Part shown: piece by piece, positions 1 to 10,124 of the stretch | How positions within the stretch are numbered: position 1 is the stretch's first letter | Layout of the letters: the number at the start of each line of letters is the position of its first letter | Source: Anaerolineae bacterium | Lineage (GTDB): Bacteria > Chloroflexota > Anaerolineae > Aggregatilineales > JAFGMM01 | Assembly (NCBI GenBank): GCA_027494055.1 | Contig: JAOSJO010000022.1 | Coordinates: 248,001-312,000, forward strand | Direction: 5' to 3' | Length of the DNA: 64,000 bases | Position numbers and translations under genes: made by a program | Notes under the pieces: generated by a model | The model's input: the letters and a program-made list of their open reading frames with translations, nothing else | What the model was told of the DNA's origin: nothing | Database searches by the model: none

Positions 1-26
1 GACGGGGTGACGTGGAGGATCTTCAT
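1..26 (-). CDS. N-terminus of a probable glycosyltransferase, cut by the window edge
   Basis: A minus-strand ATG at 26 opens a frame reading MKILHVTPS to the edge of the window. AGGAG lies 11 nt upstream of it. This opening is typical of the first beta strand of GT-B (GT4) glycosyltransferases, and the gene would be the next member of the polysaccharide operon to its right, after a 246-nt gap. Only eight codons and part of a ninth are visible, so the family assignment rests on the N-terminal strand and the context alone. Confidence 0.45.
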
Positions 27-272
27 CGGCGCAATCACTCCTGACCCGGAACGCGCCGGGGTGGTGGCAAACGTTGACTGATACCTCCCCACCCCGCCGA
101 CCTTCGGTGCGCCCCCTCCCACGCCCGCCTCGCTGCGCGAGGCTGGGGGAGAGGGGGCAAGACGCCAGATATGGCGGTTTCGCCTCCCTCCCCACCGGGC
201 GGGGGGCGAAGGCGCGGGGGTGGGGGGACAAGGTGAGCAATCACAAGCAAGCCATTAATCAAAAGTTCACCA

Positions 273-1064
273 CTACCCACGCCGCCGGCGCGTCACTGCG
301 CCCCCAGCCTCTCGCGCGCGAAAGAGCAGCGACCGCACAACGGCGCGCAAAGCGCCCGCCAGGTAGTCCCGCGCATCGACAAACGGCGCGGCGGGGCGAT
401 GGCGGCGGCGCACGTCGTAGATCGCTTCGCGCGCGGCGGCGCAACCCAGCGCGAAGGTCTTGCTCTGCCCGTGCCAGCGGAAGCGCGCCAGCGTGGCGGG
501 CAGCTTCCGTACCTCGGTCTTCTGCGCCATGCGCAGCCACAGGTCCCAATCCATCGCGTAGTGCAGGCGCGCATCCAGCCCGCCGACCGCCTGCCACACC
601 TCCCGGCGGAAGAACGCCGCCGGCTGGGGGATGAAGCAGTGGCGCAGCAGGGCGTCGCGGTCAAACAGTGGGGCTGACCTGTGTTTGAGGAACTGCCCCG
701 CCGTCCCCACGTGGACGATGTCGCCGTAGACCAGGCCCACGGTGGGGTTGGCCTGGAAGAAGCCGGCCACCGCCCTGAGCGCGCCCGGCTCGTAGGCGTC
801 GTCCGCATTGAGCCACGCCAGCGCGTCGCCCGTGGCGTCGGCAAAGCCCTTGTTGATCGCGTCGGCCTGGCCCGCGTCCGGCTCCGATACCCAGGTCAGG
901 CGGTCGCCATACGCCCGCAGGATGTCGCGCGTCCCGTCGGTGGAGCCGCCGTCGCGCACGATGTACGCGACGCGCGGGTAGTCCTGGCTCAAGACGCTCT
1001 CGATAGTCTCGCGGATGAAGCGGGCCTGGTTGAAGGATGGGGTGACGATGGTAAACGTCAGCAT
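273..1064 (-). CDS. Family 2 glycosyltransferase (GT-A fold)
   Basis: This 263-residue protein should transfer a sugar from a nucleotide-sugar donor to a growing polysaccharide at the cytoplasmic face. It starts with a strand-turn typical of GT2 (TIVTPSFNQ). It then shows DGGSTDG at about residue 38, a donor/metal motif NADD at about 86, and DWDLWLRM, the usual acceptor-side GT2 motif, near residue 160. The ATG at 1064 overlaps the end of the upstream membrane-protein gene by 7 nt, which argues for translational coupling. The frame is intact. The sugar specificity cannot be read from the sequence. Confidence 0.88.
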   Translation of the reverse strand: MLTFTIVTPSFNQARFIRETIESVLSQDYPRVAYIVRDGGSTDGTRDILRAYGDRLTWVSEPDAGQADAINKGFADATGDALAWLNADDAYEPGALRAVAGFFQANPTVGLVYGDIVHVGTAGQFLKHRSAPLFDRDALLRHCFIPQPAAFFRREVWQAVGGLDARLHYAMDWDLWLRMAQKTEVRKLPATLARFRWHGQSKTFALGCAAAREAIYDVRRRHRPAAPFVDARDYLAGALRAVVRSLLFRAREAGGAVTRRRRG

Positions 1065-2658
1065 GGCTTCCGCCCTCCCTGGGCGCGGGACCGCCGCCAG
1101 CCAACCCACAGGAGCAGCAGCGCCCCCGCCGACGCGATCACCAGGAGGCTCCACGGGCTGAGGGGCGCGATGACGCGCTGCCACGCCAGCCTGGGCAGGA
1201 ACACGAACTGGTTGTAGAGCACGTCCGGCCACGCGAAGCCGCTGTCGCGCGGGATCAGCCCAAGGCCGTACTGCACGAACAGGCCGATGTTCCAGGCCGC
1301 CAGCGCCACGCCGGCCCCGGCCAGGACGCGCCAGCGGACGCGTCGCGCCAGGACCTCCAGCAGCACGCCCAGGCCGACCATGAACGGGGGGGCGCAATCG
1401 ACGAAGAAGCGCTGCCCGAAGCCCACCATGCCGTGCCAGTAATCCCAACTGCCGACCACGTAGACGCGCCCGGCCAGCGCCAGCAGCAGCGCCGCCGCCA
1501 GCAGCCGGTCGCGCGCCCAGAGCCGGCACAGGCCGGCCGTCGCGGCCAGCAGAACCGGGTGCCAGGCGAACAACCCCTTGTTCGTTGACCAGAGCACGTC
1601 CCACCAGTGCGGGGGCCGCCAGGTTGACGGCCCCCGGCGCGCCGCCCACCGCCGCGTAAGCCGGGTAGAACGTGACCCAGGGCGCGCCGTAGAGCACCAC
1701 GCCGGCCATCATCTGCGGCAGCACGCCAACAACGAGTCCCGCCACGAACGCGCCGTAGTCGTGCGCGAGCGCGGGCGCGTCCGCAGCGCCGCGCCGGGCG
1801 AGGCGGCTCAGCGCCAGCAGGCCGGCCAGCGCCAGGAGCGTCGCCGACTCGAAGCGCACGGTGAGCATCAGGCCGCCGGCCGCGCCCCAGCCGGCGTAGC
1901 TGAGCCAGTGGCGGTGGGGGGGCCTGGCGTGGCGCGCCGCCCGCCTCCCCGTCGCGCACGCGCAGCCCCAGGAAGAGGAACAGGGCGCACACGAACGCCG
2001 CCGGGCCGTGCGCCGCTATCGGCGTCTGGATGGCGTACACGACCAGCGGCGACGCCAGGTAGATGAGGATGACGGCCCAGACAGCCGCGCGCCGGCGGAC
2101 GTAGCGCAGCAGCATCGCGTAGGCGAGCAGCATCGCGCCGAGCGCCATCAGCGCCGTGCCGAACCCGACGGCAATCGTATAGGGCAGCGAATAGCCATCC
2201 AGGGGAACCGCGCCGCCGAGCAGGTTGACGCCCACCGCGACGCCGTGCCCAAGCAAGAAGAAGGGCGCCCACAGGAGGGCAGGCCCGACCGCGTGCTGGT
2301 TGGCGACGTGCCCGGTCGGGGTGCGCAGGACCGGCGGCAGCCCGTAGTTGGGGTTCGTCCGGCTTTCCGGGTCCTTATAGGCGGGCTGGTCGGGATCGAC
2401 GGCGTGGATGATGGCGTCGGTGCCGGCCTCGCGGAGACGCCCGTACAGGCCCGCCACCGGCCAGTGGTGGCGGTACTCGTTCTCAAGGTGCAGGTCGCCA
2501 TCGATCAGCAGCGAGCGCACGTAGGCGTAGATGACGTGACCGTCGCCGCCGGCCACGTTGGTGCCCGGCCCCCAACTCAGCAGGGGGAGGGTGAGCAGGA
2601 AGACGCCAATTATGGCAAGCCGCGCGCGGTCCGCGATGCGCAAGCGCGCCGGCCTCAT
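1058..2658 (-). CDS. Polytopic membrane protein, GT-C-like glycosyltransferase (two frameshifts)
   Basis: The reassembled product is about 530 residues and has many hydrophobic segments. After the first membrane segment an acidic loop (GGDGHVIYAYVRSLLIDGD) resembles the first periplasmic loop of GT-C, lipid-linked-sugar-dependent transferases. I chose the ATG at 2658, which has GAAAGG just upstream; a TTG at 2715 in the same frame is possible. The frame breaks twice, at a seven-base run (1916-1922) and a five-base run (1611-1615). Repairing one base at each restores continuous membrane-protein sequence (HRHWLSYAGWG, then HWWDVLWSTNKG). The substrate is unknown. It belongs to the polysaccharide operon. 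Confidence 0.65.
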
Positions 2659-2736
2659 GCGGCCTTTCGTGGTTGCTGCCCGTTGAGGATGATGCATAGC
2701 GTCGGTCCGCCGCAACCTTACAGATCGTCGAAGCGC

Positions 2737-3982
2737 TCAGGCCTCTCCGGAGCCGTCCGGGTTCGCCCGCGCCGCACGGCGTAGCGCGCCAGAGCGCGCC
2801 AGCCAGTACGCCGTAACGCCAAAGAACAGGAAGAATATCCCGTAACCCGCTTCAGTCAGGTCCAGCCTTTGGGACCGTATCGTCGCCATGACGCCAACCG
2901 GGACGACCAGCGCAGCCTGTACCACCGCGCAATTCCTGAGAAGCTGGGGCAGTGTCCGGTTCAACCGGGTTCCAGAGAGCGCGACCGCCGCCAGCGCGCC
3001 CAGGGTCGGGACGACCAGACCGGCGTGCGGCAGGATCGACTCGTACTGCGCGAGCTTGTGGGTCGTGTGCAATGGCGAGAAGTGAGGCGGATCATGCAGG
3101 TAGAAGGGCAACGTGACGCCCGCGAACACAGCGATGACCACGCCCGTATAGAGAATCGCCGTTCGCGCGCCGACTCGGTGCGCCAGAAAGGCGGTCACCA
3201 GCGGCAGCAGGATCAGGAAGTTGGCGCGCGACGAGAGGCCCACCCCCAGGAAGACGAGCGCGCTGTAGGCGCGCCTTGAAGGGCGGGCGCGCCCGGACAC
3301 GGCGTCGGACAGGCACGCCAGTGGCAACAGGATGTACAGGCTGTTCGCAACATAGTCATTGCCCGTCAGCAGCGCGTGCAGCACGACCGGCGACAGCAGC
3401 AGCACGGTCCAGAGCAACAGCAGCGGCGCGCGCGCGTCCTTCAGCCTGTGCGCCAGCGCCACGAAGAAGACCGCCAGCCAGAACCCGTTCTGATACGCGC
3501 TGTTGCCCAGCAGCACGAAGGGCGCGGCAAGGACAACCGCACCGGGCATGGGCGTGATGGCGTTCCCCAAGATAGGTCTGCTCGTAGTAAGGATAGCGCC
3601 CCGCCAGCAACGCACGGGCCGCGCGGTTCAGCCCGTCGTCGGCGTCGCTCCCCCGCACGAGCTGGCCCGAATCCGCCAGGGGATAGATCACAGCGAAAGC
3701 GCCTATCAGGGCGGCGCAGGTCAGGATGGCGAGCGGCAGGGCCTGCTTCCGGCTGAAATGGCCCAGGAACCAGGGATAGAAGACCCGCCCGGCGGCGAGA
3801 AGAACGCCCACGCCGCCGAGCGCGTAAAGCCCAAGGCCCGCCACGCCCAGGTACTTCAGCGCCAGGCCGGAGGACGGGAACAGGAGGGCAAACGCATAGC
3901 CCGCATGGCCCCAGATGGCCCGCACGTCGGGTCGATGCGCTGCGCGATCAGCCGGCAAGATGGTGCGAACCTCCCTCCGCAT
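2737..3982 (-). CDS. Polytopic membrane glycosyltransferase, GT-C/GT87-like (one frameshift)
   Basis: The product of about 414 residues has an N-terminal cytoplasmic stretch and roughly nine to ten hydrophobic segments. The loop with RGSDADDGLNRAARALL followed by YPYYEQTYLG resembles the acidic active-site loop of polyprenol-phosphate-sugar-dependent mannosyltransferases. The frame changes at a four-base C run (3565-3568); dropping one base gives TYLGNAITPMPGAVVL, which continues smoothly. The start overlaps the end of the upstream GT4 gene by 35 nt, and a 78-nt gap follows before the next gene. The donor and acceptor are not deducible. Confidence 0.65.
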
Positions 3983-5192
3983 GGCGCGACCGAACCGTCA
4001 GAATGGACGCAAGGACCCGCTCAATGCCGTGGATGTACTGCTCCTGCCCGAACCGCGCCGCCACCCGCTGACGCGCCGCCTTCCCCAGCCGGCGCGCGTA
4101 TGCCGGGTCGCGGAGCAGGGCCAGGATGCCCTCGGCCAGCGCGTCGGGGTCGCCCGGCGCGACGAGGACGCCGGTCTCGCCGTCGCGCACGATCTCGCCG
4201 TGCGGGCCAAGCCGGGTCGTCACGACCGGCAAGGCCATCGCGCCGGCCTCTGCGAGCGGGCGGCCAAAGCCCTCAGGCACCACCGACGGGAAGGCCAGCA
4301 GGTCCAGGTCGGCCAGAACCTGCGGGATGTCGGTGCGAAAACCGGTCAGGATGAAGCGCGCCGACAGCCCGGCGGCCTCGATCTGCCGGCGCAGCCTGAC
4401 TTCCGGGTCGGCTTCCCGCCCCAGCGCGCGGCGCAGCCGGCCCCGCCGCGTCTGATGGTAGCCCGGCGGGAGCACGGTGCCGCCGACGATCAGGAACCGC
4501 GCCTCCGGGAACGCCCGCAGGATGCGCGGCGCGGCGCGCAGGAGCACGAAATGACCCTTGATGTCGGCGATCACGCTGACCATGCCGATCAGCGGCGCGC
4601 CCTCCGGGATGCGCAGCGCGCGGCGCACCGCGCCACGGACGACGCGCTGCGGGTCGAAGGCGGCAAGGTCGATGCCGTTGTAGACCCGAACCGGCTGCGG
4701 GCTGCCCGCGAATTCGCCGGCGACGTAGTCCGAGTTGGCAATGATGCACGTCGCCAGGCGTTGAATGGCCCTCTTCATCAGGCAGTCAAGCCCCCCGCCC
4801 GATCCAATCGCCTCCCGAACGTGCCAGACGACAGGGAGGCCCAGCGCCCGCGCATGCAGCGCCGGGCCGAGCAGCACGCTGGTGTTCAGATAGACAATAT
4901 CCGGCGCAACCGCCTGCACGTAGTGGGTGAACGCGCGCCGGCTGGCGCGGAACGCCCACAGGAAGCGCGCCACGTCGCGCAGCCGCAGCGGCGACGAGAC
5001 GCTATGGCCCAGGTGCGCCAGCGGGCCACAGCGGCACGGCGTCCCGTGCGCCTCAAACCGCTGCCGGAGCGCGCCGTCGCTGCCGAGATAGACCGCGCTC
5101 TCGACCCCGTGCAGACCGCGCACCGCCTGAAAGAGACTCTCGCCTGAGCCGGAGACGCCTCCGCCCAGGTGGACGAAAAGCACGCGCTTCAC
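3948..5192 (-). CDS. Family 4 glycosyltransferase (GT-B fold)
   Basis: This 414-residue protein is a retaining GT-B glycosyltransferase acting in the cytoplasm. The N-terminal domain opens with RVLFVHLGGGVSGSGES. The C-terminal donor domain carries VPEGFGRPLAEAGAMALPVV, the GT4 EGFGxPxxEAMA signature with Glu residues that bind the donor phosphate and ribose. A GTG at 5192 is chosen because the first beta strand begins there and GAGG lies about 8 nt upstream; it sits 10 nt after the stop of the upstream ligase-like gene. The frame is intact. Specificity is unknown. Confidence 0.88.
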   Translation of the reverse strand: MKRVLFVHLGGGVSGSGESLFQAVRGLHGVESAVYLGSDGALRQRFEAHGTPCRCGPLAHLGHSVSSPLRLRDVARFLWAFRASRRAFTHYVQAVAPDIVYLNTSVLLGPALHARALGLPVVWHVREAIGSGGGLDCLMKRAIQRLATCIIANSDYVAGEFAGSPQPVRVYNGIDLAAFDPQRVVRGAVRRALRIPEGAPLIGMVSVIADIKGHFVLLRAAPRILRAFPEARFLIVGGTVLPPGYHQTRRGRLRRALGREADPEVRLRRQIEAAGLSARFILTGFRTDIPQVLADLDLLAFPSVVPEGFGRPLAEAGAMALPVVTTRLGPHGEIVRDGETGVLVAPGDPDALAEGILALLRDPAYARRLGKAARQRVAARFGQEQYIHGIERVLASILTVRSRHAEGGSHHLAG

Positions 5193-5202
5193 CCTCCGGC
5201 CC

Positions 5203-6491
5203 TCATGCGGGTTGCCATCCTTCCAGGTTGGGTTTGCACACGGCCCCGGCGCACAGCCAGAAGACCACGTTGAAGAACGGGTCGCCCTGGAAGATCGGGA
5301 CCGCCTGCGCGAAAAGGAACGCGAGCACGAACGCGCCCCACAGGGCCGCCAGCGTGTCGCGCGCCTCCGGCGACACCGTCCACCGCAGCGCGCGCCACCC
5401 GTAGATGAGGACCACCCCGGCGGCAAGCGCCCAGCCCAGCGCGTAGGGAATCCCGTAGGTCAACGCGAAATCAAGAAACGTGTTGTGCGCGCCGTAGAGG
5501 TTGGCGTCAGGCCCTTTGCCAAACAGGGGGTCCTCCAGGATTTGCCCGACCGCCGCCGCCCACGACTCCACGCGGTTCAGGGGTTATCCGCCAGCGCCAG
5601 CTCCCCGATGCGCGCGGCGGTCTGGGCGAAGGCATCCTCCGGGATGCCAACCCGGACCAGGAGGACCGTCGCGGCAAGAGTGCACAGCGCGGCCAGGACG
5701 CGCCCGCGCTGCCGCTGCGCGCCGGGCCGCCGCCAGAGCGCCAGGCCAAGCGCCAGCGCGGTCAATACCCAGCCGGCGCGCACGCCGTACAGCGTGGCGA
5801 CGAAGAACACCCCGCCGACCAGGGTGTAGGCGTTGAGCGCGCCGGCCCGCAGCACGCTGCCCGCCCTGAAGATCCGCGCCGCCGCAAACGCCAGGGGGAA
5901 GATAAACAGCGAAAGCCAGTTCCCCGACCCGCCGTAGGGGTTGTGGTCCCACCGGCGGAGCAGGAGGTAGCTGCCGCTGTGGATGATCGCCCGGTTCTCC
6001 GGGATCAGGAACGTGGCGCAGAGCAGCCCGCCGAGCAAAACCGCGCCCCCGACCTGGAGGCCGGCGTCCAGCCGTTTGAGCGCCTGCGCGTCATGCACCA
6101 GCAACTGGCCGAGGAGGAAGGCGGGCAGCACCGTGCTCATGTTGACGAAGAACACCGTCGCCTCACCGCCACTGACGGCGGCCAGCAACAGTGCAGCGAA
6201 GTACAACCCGGCGATCAGCACCGCGACCGGGTGCAGGGCGTAGCCGGGCAGCAGGCGGAGCGCATACCGGGTCGCCACTGCCCCCGCGGCGATGACCAGC
6301 AGCACGAGCGTGGGGCTGAGGCCAAACGGCAGGTAATCGCCGCGCGGCAGGGCGACGAGCACAGGGAGGACCGGCACGATCCACGCGGGGCGCGCGAACA
6401 CAACCGCGCCGAGCGCCAGCACGGCGAGCAGCAACAGCGCTCTGACCTGCTCACCGCCGGCCAGGATGCCGCCAAAGAACGCGCTGACCAC
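5203..6491 (-). CDS. O-antigen ligase / polysaccharide polymerase-like membrane protein (one frameshift)
   Basis: The reassembled protein has about ten membrane segments and a large loop holding GKGPDANLYGAHNTFLD. The GAHNxFLD element is typical of the Wzy_C/WaaL (O-antigen ligase) superfamily, where a loop His and Arg take part in glycan transfer at the outer face of the membrane. The frame breaks at a four-base run (5580-5583); adding one base gives ADNPLNRVESWAAAVG. The visible GTG start at 6491 probably misses part of the first helix, because hydrophobic in-frame sequence continues upstream to about 6557 without a standard start codon. The role is likely chain polymerisation or ligation. 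Confidence 0.68.
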
Positions 6492-6578
6492 GGCAATGAT
6501 GATGACTACCAGCCGTCCAATTGCGCCGTGTTGGAGAATGGAACGCCAGACCTCGTGCTACGTGCCGCGCAAACGCTG

Positions 6579-8288
6579 TCAGTTGCCGATCAACAACAGA
6601 TGCCAGTCGTAGGCTTCGGTGCCCTGCGGTGCGCGGTTCGGCAACTTCAACGGACCTTCGAGCAGGGCCTTTTCTAACGCCGCACCTGGCGACCAGATGC
6701 GCTGCGTGCGATGGTTATAGGCGGCGCGCAGCTCGGCGCGCGCTCCAAAGCGGCGCTGGACCGCCGCCGAGTCTATGTTAGCAGCGTGCGCCCACAGCGC
6801 AACCCAGTCCCCCGGCGTGCAGCACGCTTCCAGGCCCACCTCGTCCAGCGCCTTGATCACAATGTCGGGGCGCTGCCACACGATGCGCAGCACCCGCTCG
6901 ATCCCGTGCCTGAATTCGCCCATCTCACCGTCGGACGCAAGGTTCACCCAGACGATCCCGCCCGGCGCGACATGCCCGGCCAGGTATTGCGTGGCCTGGT
7001 AGCTCGACGTATCCCGCGCGGCAAGCTGCTGGAACGTCGCGTTCGCGCTCGCCAGCGTCTCCCAGAGGAACAGCGCCGCCGCAACCCCGGCCAAGGCGCG
7101 GACCAGAACCCTGCGGCGCGTCTGGGCCGTCAGCAAGCGGCCCCACTCAAGGCCCAGGAAGAGGGCCAAGCCCAATGTAAAGGGCGCGATGTACCGCTCG
7201 ATCAGGGTGCGAAAGGGCGACTGGAGGATGACGCCCGCCGCGCACCAGAGCAGGCACGCGATCTGCCAGTACGCGCGCTCGTCCAGCCGGCGGCGCGCGC
7301 GCCACGCCCCCCACAGGCGCGGTAGGAACGCCGCGACCCCGACAATCAGGAACAGGCCGTAGTTGCGCAGCAGCGTCCAGCAATACCACAGCCCGTTGCG
7401 GAGGGCGACCGCGACGCCGCCCGCGCCATACTGCGCCGCATAGCCCTGCCCGACCATGTTGTTGACCGCGATCAGCACGAGGCACGCGACGTGACCCAGC
7501 AGCACAACGCCGGCCAGGGGTGCGAGCCAACGCCGCCAGCGCCAGCCAGACGGGAACCCCTCGGCGGCCCGCGCCAGCGCCAGCAGCCCGAACAGGAAGG
7601 CGGCGAAGGCAAGCGCACTCTCTTTCGCGCCGATTGCCAGGGTGAAGGCGGCGAGCGCGGCGACGAAGAGCGCGCAGTTCAGGGCCGCCCGGCGCGGCCC
7701 GTCGCGGAGGCGGCGGTACAGCAGCGCGAGCGCCGCCAGCCCCGCCGCCTGGAGGGTCGCCAGCGGGAGTTCCTGCGGCGAGAGCCGGTACACGCCCTCC
7801 AGGCCAGGCGCGAAGAGGATGGCGAACAGCGCGCTCAGGAAGGCGGCGACGACGGAGTGGCTGAGGTTGCAGGCCGCGCTGAAGATGCACAGCGCCGTGA
7901 TCGCCAGCAGGACGAAGCGCCAGGCGTGATGCAGCGCCGGCGCGTCGCCCAGCAGCGCGTAGGTAATCATGAAATACAGCCAGCCCACGGGGCGAAACCG
8001 CCCGCCTTCGAACTCGGTGACGATAACGCCAGGATGGTCGTACAGGCTGCCGACCCAGCGGCCTTCATGCAATGCCTGGAGCATCAACCGGGGGCGTTCG
8101 ATAGCATGCGTCGCGTCGTCGATCAGCGACCAGGGAATCTCGAGCGCCGGTAGCGCCAGCAGAACGACGAGCAGCAGCAAAACGCCCGCCGCGCCAAGCG
8201 TACTTGCGGCGCGCGCGCGCCGCGCCCTGAGCGCCGCTCTGCGCCACAGGCCGGCGCGCCCGGCGCGGCTGACCGCCTGGGGCTTCAC
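6579..8288 (-). CDS. Polytopic membrane protein, GT-C-like
   Basis: This 569-residue protein has an N-terminal anchor, then a loop SLIDDATHAIERPR with paired Asp residues, then about ten further membrane segments and a soluble C-terminal domain of roughly 140 residues. The layout matches GT-C glycosyltransferases of polysaccharide loci. A GTG at 8288 overlaps the TGA of the asparagine-synthase-like gene by 4 nt (GTGA), implying coupled translation. An in-frame start at 8339 is possible but would overlap more. The frame is intact over 1.7 kb, which is unusual for this window. Substrate unknown. Confidence 0.6.
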   Translation of the reverse strand: MKPQAVSRAGRAGLWRRAALRARRARAASTLGAAGVLLLLVVLLALPALEIPWSLIDDATHAIERPRLMLQALHEGRWVGSLYDHPGVIVTEFEGGRFRPVGWLYFMITYALLGDAPALHHAWRFVLLAITALCIFSAACNLSHSVVAAFLSALFAILFAPGLEGVYRLSPQELPLATLQAAGLAALALLYRRLRDGPRRAALNCALFVAALAAFTLAIGAKESALAFAAFLFGLLALARAAEGFPSGWRWRRWLAPLAGVVLLGHVACLVLIAVNNMVGQGYAAQYGAGGVAVALRNGLWYCWTLLRNYGLFLIVGVAAFLPRLWGAWRARRRLDERAYWQIACLLWCAAGVILQSPFRTLIERYIAPFTLGLALFLGLEWGRLLTAQTRRRVLVRALAGVAAALFLWETLASANATFQQLAARDTSSYQATQYLAGHVAPGGIVWVNLASDGEMGEFRHGIERVLRIVWQRPDIVIKALDEVGLEACCTPGDWVALWAHAANIDSAAVQRRFGARAELRAAYNHRTQRIWSPGAALEKALLEGPLKLPNRAPQGTEAYDWHLLLIGN

Positions 8289-10124
8289 AGGGTCACCCCG
8301 CTTTGCTTGATCCACGCGAGCAATACCAGAACGCCCCATGCCTGAACGGCTTTCCGCCTGGAGGCAAGCAGGCCTTCAACGGCGCGCCGCTGGAACAGGC
8401 GCGCGGCGGTGCGGTCATGGAACGCCTCGCGGGCCGGTTGCTGCAACACGCCCTGCATCCAGGTGGCGATGGGGAACTGAAAGCCGGCCTTCTCGCGGTG
8501 GAGGATCGCGCCGGGCAGCAGGTCGCGCACCGCCCGCCGCAGCACCGCTTTCCCCGCGCCGGCCTGCCACTTCCACGCGGCCGGCAGGGCAAAGACGAAT
8601 TCCGCCAGGACGTGATCGAGGAACGGGACGCGCACTTCCAGCGCGTGCGCCATGCTCATCGCGTCGGTGTCGCGCAGCAGGGTATGCGCCATATACCCCG
8701 CCGCCTCCGCGTAGCTCACCTGGGCGATGGGGTCGAGATGCGGGCGGACCAGGGCGGCGTACCAGCGTTCTGTCGGGGCAGGCTGCGCGCCGTCCAGCCA
8801 GGCAGGGTTCAGGATTGCGCGCTTCTCCCGCGCGGCGAAGAGCTGGCGCGCCATCGCGTGCCGCGCGGCGGGCGCGCTCGCCATGTACGCCAGGGGAACC
8901 CGCCACCGACCAGGCAGGAGGTCCCCGCCCGCCGCGACCGCCCACTGCAACGCGCGGCGCCCGTGTGGGAGCCACCGGGAAGCGCGCATGAAGTGGCCGA
9001 AATGCGGGTAGCCGGCAAAGAGTTCGTCGCCGCCCAGGCCTGACAGCGCCACCGTCACCCCACGCCGCGCGGCCTGCGACGCGAAGTAGGTGTTCGGCCC
9101 GTCAATGCTCGGCTGGTCCAGCGCCGCGACAAGCGCATCGAACCCGCCGGCGACGTCCTGCTCCGTCACCGAGATTTCCTCGTGGACCGCGCCAAACTGC
9201 GCGGCGGCCATGCGCGCGTAGGGCAGCTCGTTTGCGCCGCCGGACCGCGCCTCGAAGGCGACCGCATACGTGCGGACCGGCGCGCTCACCTGCGCGCTCA
9301 TCAGGCCAACGATGGTTGACGAGTCGATGCCGCCGCTGAGAAAAAGCGCCCACGGGCACGTCGGCGACCCGCTGGAGCCGGATGCTCTCCTCCAGCAGGC
9401 GGCGCACCTCGCGCGCCGCGTCCTCGACCGTCTCCGGGACCGTGACCTGCGCCGCCGCCTCGGCCAGGTCCCACCAGCGCCAGATACGCGGCGCGCCAGC
9501 GCCGACGGTCATCGCGTGTCCGGGCAGGAGCGCGCGCACGTGCGCGATGATCGTCCGGGGCGGGAGAACCGACCCCACCGAGAGGTAATCCCACACCGCC
9601 TGCCGGTCGAGGCGGTTCGCGACCAGGCCGGAGGCAAGCAAAGCCCGCACCTCGGAGGCGAAGCCAAACGCGCCCTCCGCCTGGGTCCAGTAGAGCGGCT
9701 TGACGCCGAAGTGGTCCCGCGCAAGGAAGAGGCGTCCACCCTCCGCCGGGTCGTAGATCGCGAAGGCGAACATGCCGCGCAGGCGGCGCACGCAGCCGGT
9801 CCCCCACTGGCGATAGGCCGCCAGGATCACCTCGGTGTCGCTGGTGGAGCGGAAGACGTGCCCGTACTGCGCCAGCTCAGCGCGCAGCGCGATGAAGTTG
9901 TAGACCTCGCCGTTGTACGTGATCCAATGCCGCCCGTCGGTCATGGGCATGTGGCCGGCGGGAGAAAGGTCCTGCACCGCGAGCCGGGCGTTCCCCAGCG
10001 CGACGCGCGCCGCCGGGTCGCACCAGACGCCGGCGTCGTCAGGGCCGCGATGGCGCATCGCCGCAACCATCGCGCGCACCCGGTCGGGGTCGGTCAGGCC
10101 GAAGAGGCCGGCGATGCCGCACAT
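8285..10124 (-). CDS. asnB: Asparagine synthase (glutamine-hydrolysing)-like amidotransferase (one frameshift)
   Basis: The protein starts MCGIAG, so Cys2 is the Ntn-glutaminase nucleophile. The glutaminase domain continues with RHRGPDD and YNGEVYNF. The synthetase domain begins at the PP-loop SGGIDSS, followed by SGLGGDELFAGYPHF. Family members amidate Asp, or in polysaccharide loci amidate a uronic acid or another carboxylate; the context favours a role in the surface polymer, but this is inference. The frame breaks in the PP-loop itself: a run of five A (9341-9345, T on the coding strand) reads GAFSQRR, and removing one base gives GAFLSGGIDSST. Length is about 612 residues, normal for the family. 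It overlaps both neighbours (31 nt and 4 nt). Confidence 0.88.

Noticed and set aside
3915-5147. A 410-codon plus-strand frame opposite the GT4 gene
   Set aside because: It is the antisense shadow of a clear glycosyltransferase, Arg/Gln/Asp-rich with no family motif. The same holds for many other long opposite-strand frames in this GC-rich window.
9341-9345. Programmed ribosomal frameshifting in the asparagine-synthase-like gene
   Set aside because: No stimulatory structure is evident and the shift destroys the ATP site unless corrected; similar homopolymer breaks are everywhere in the window.
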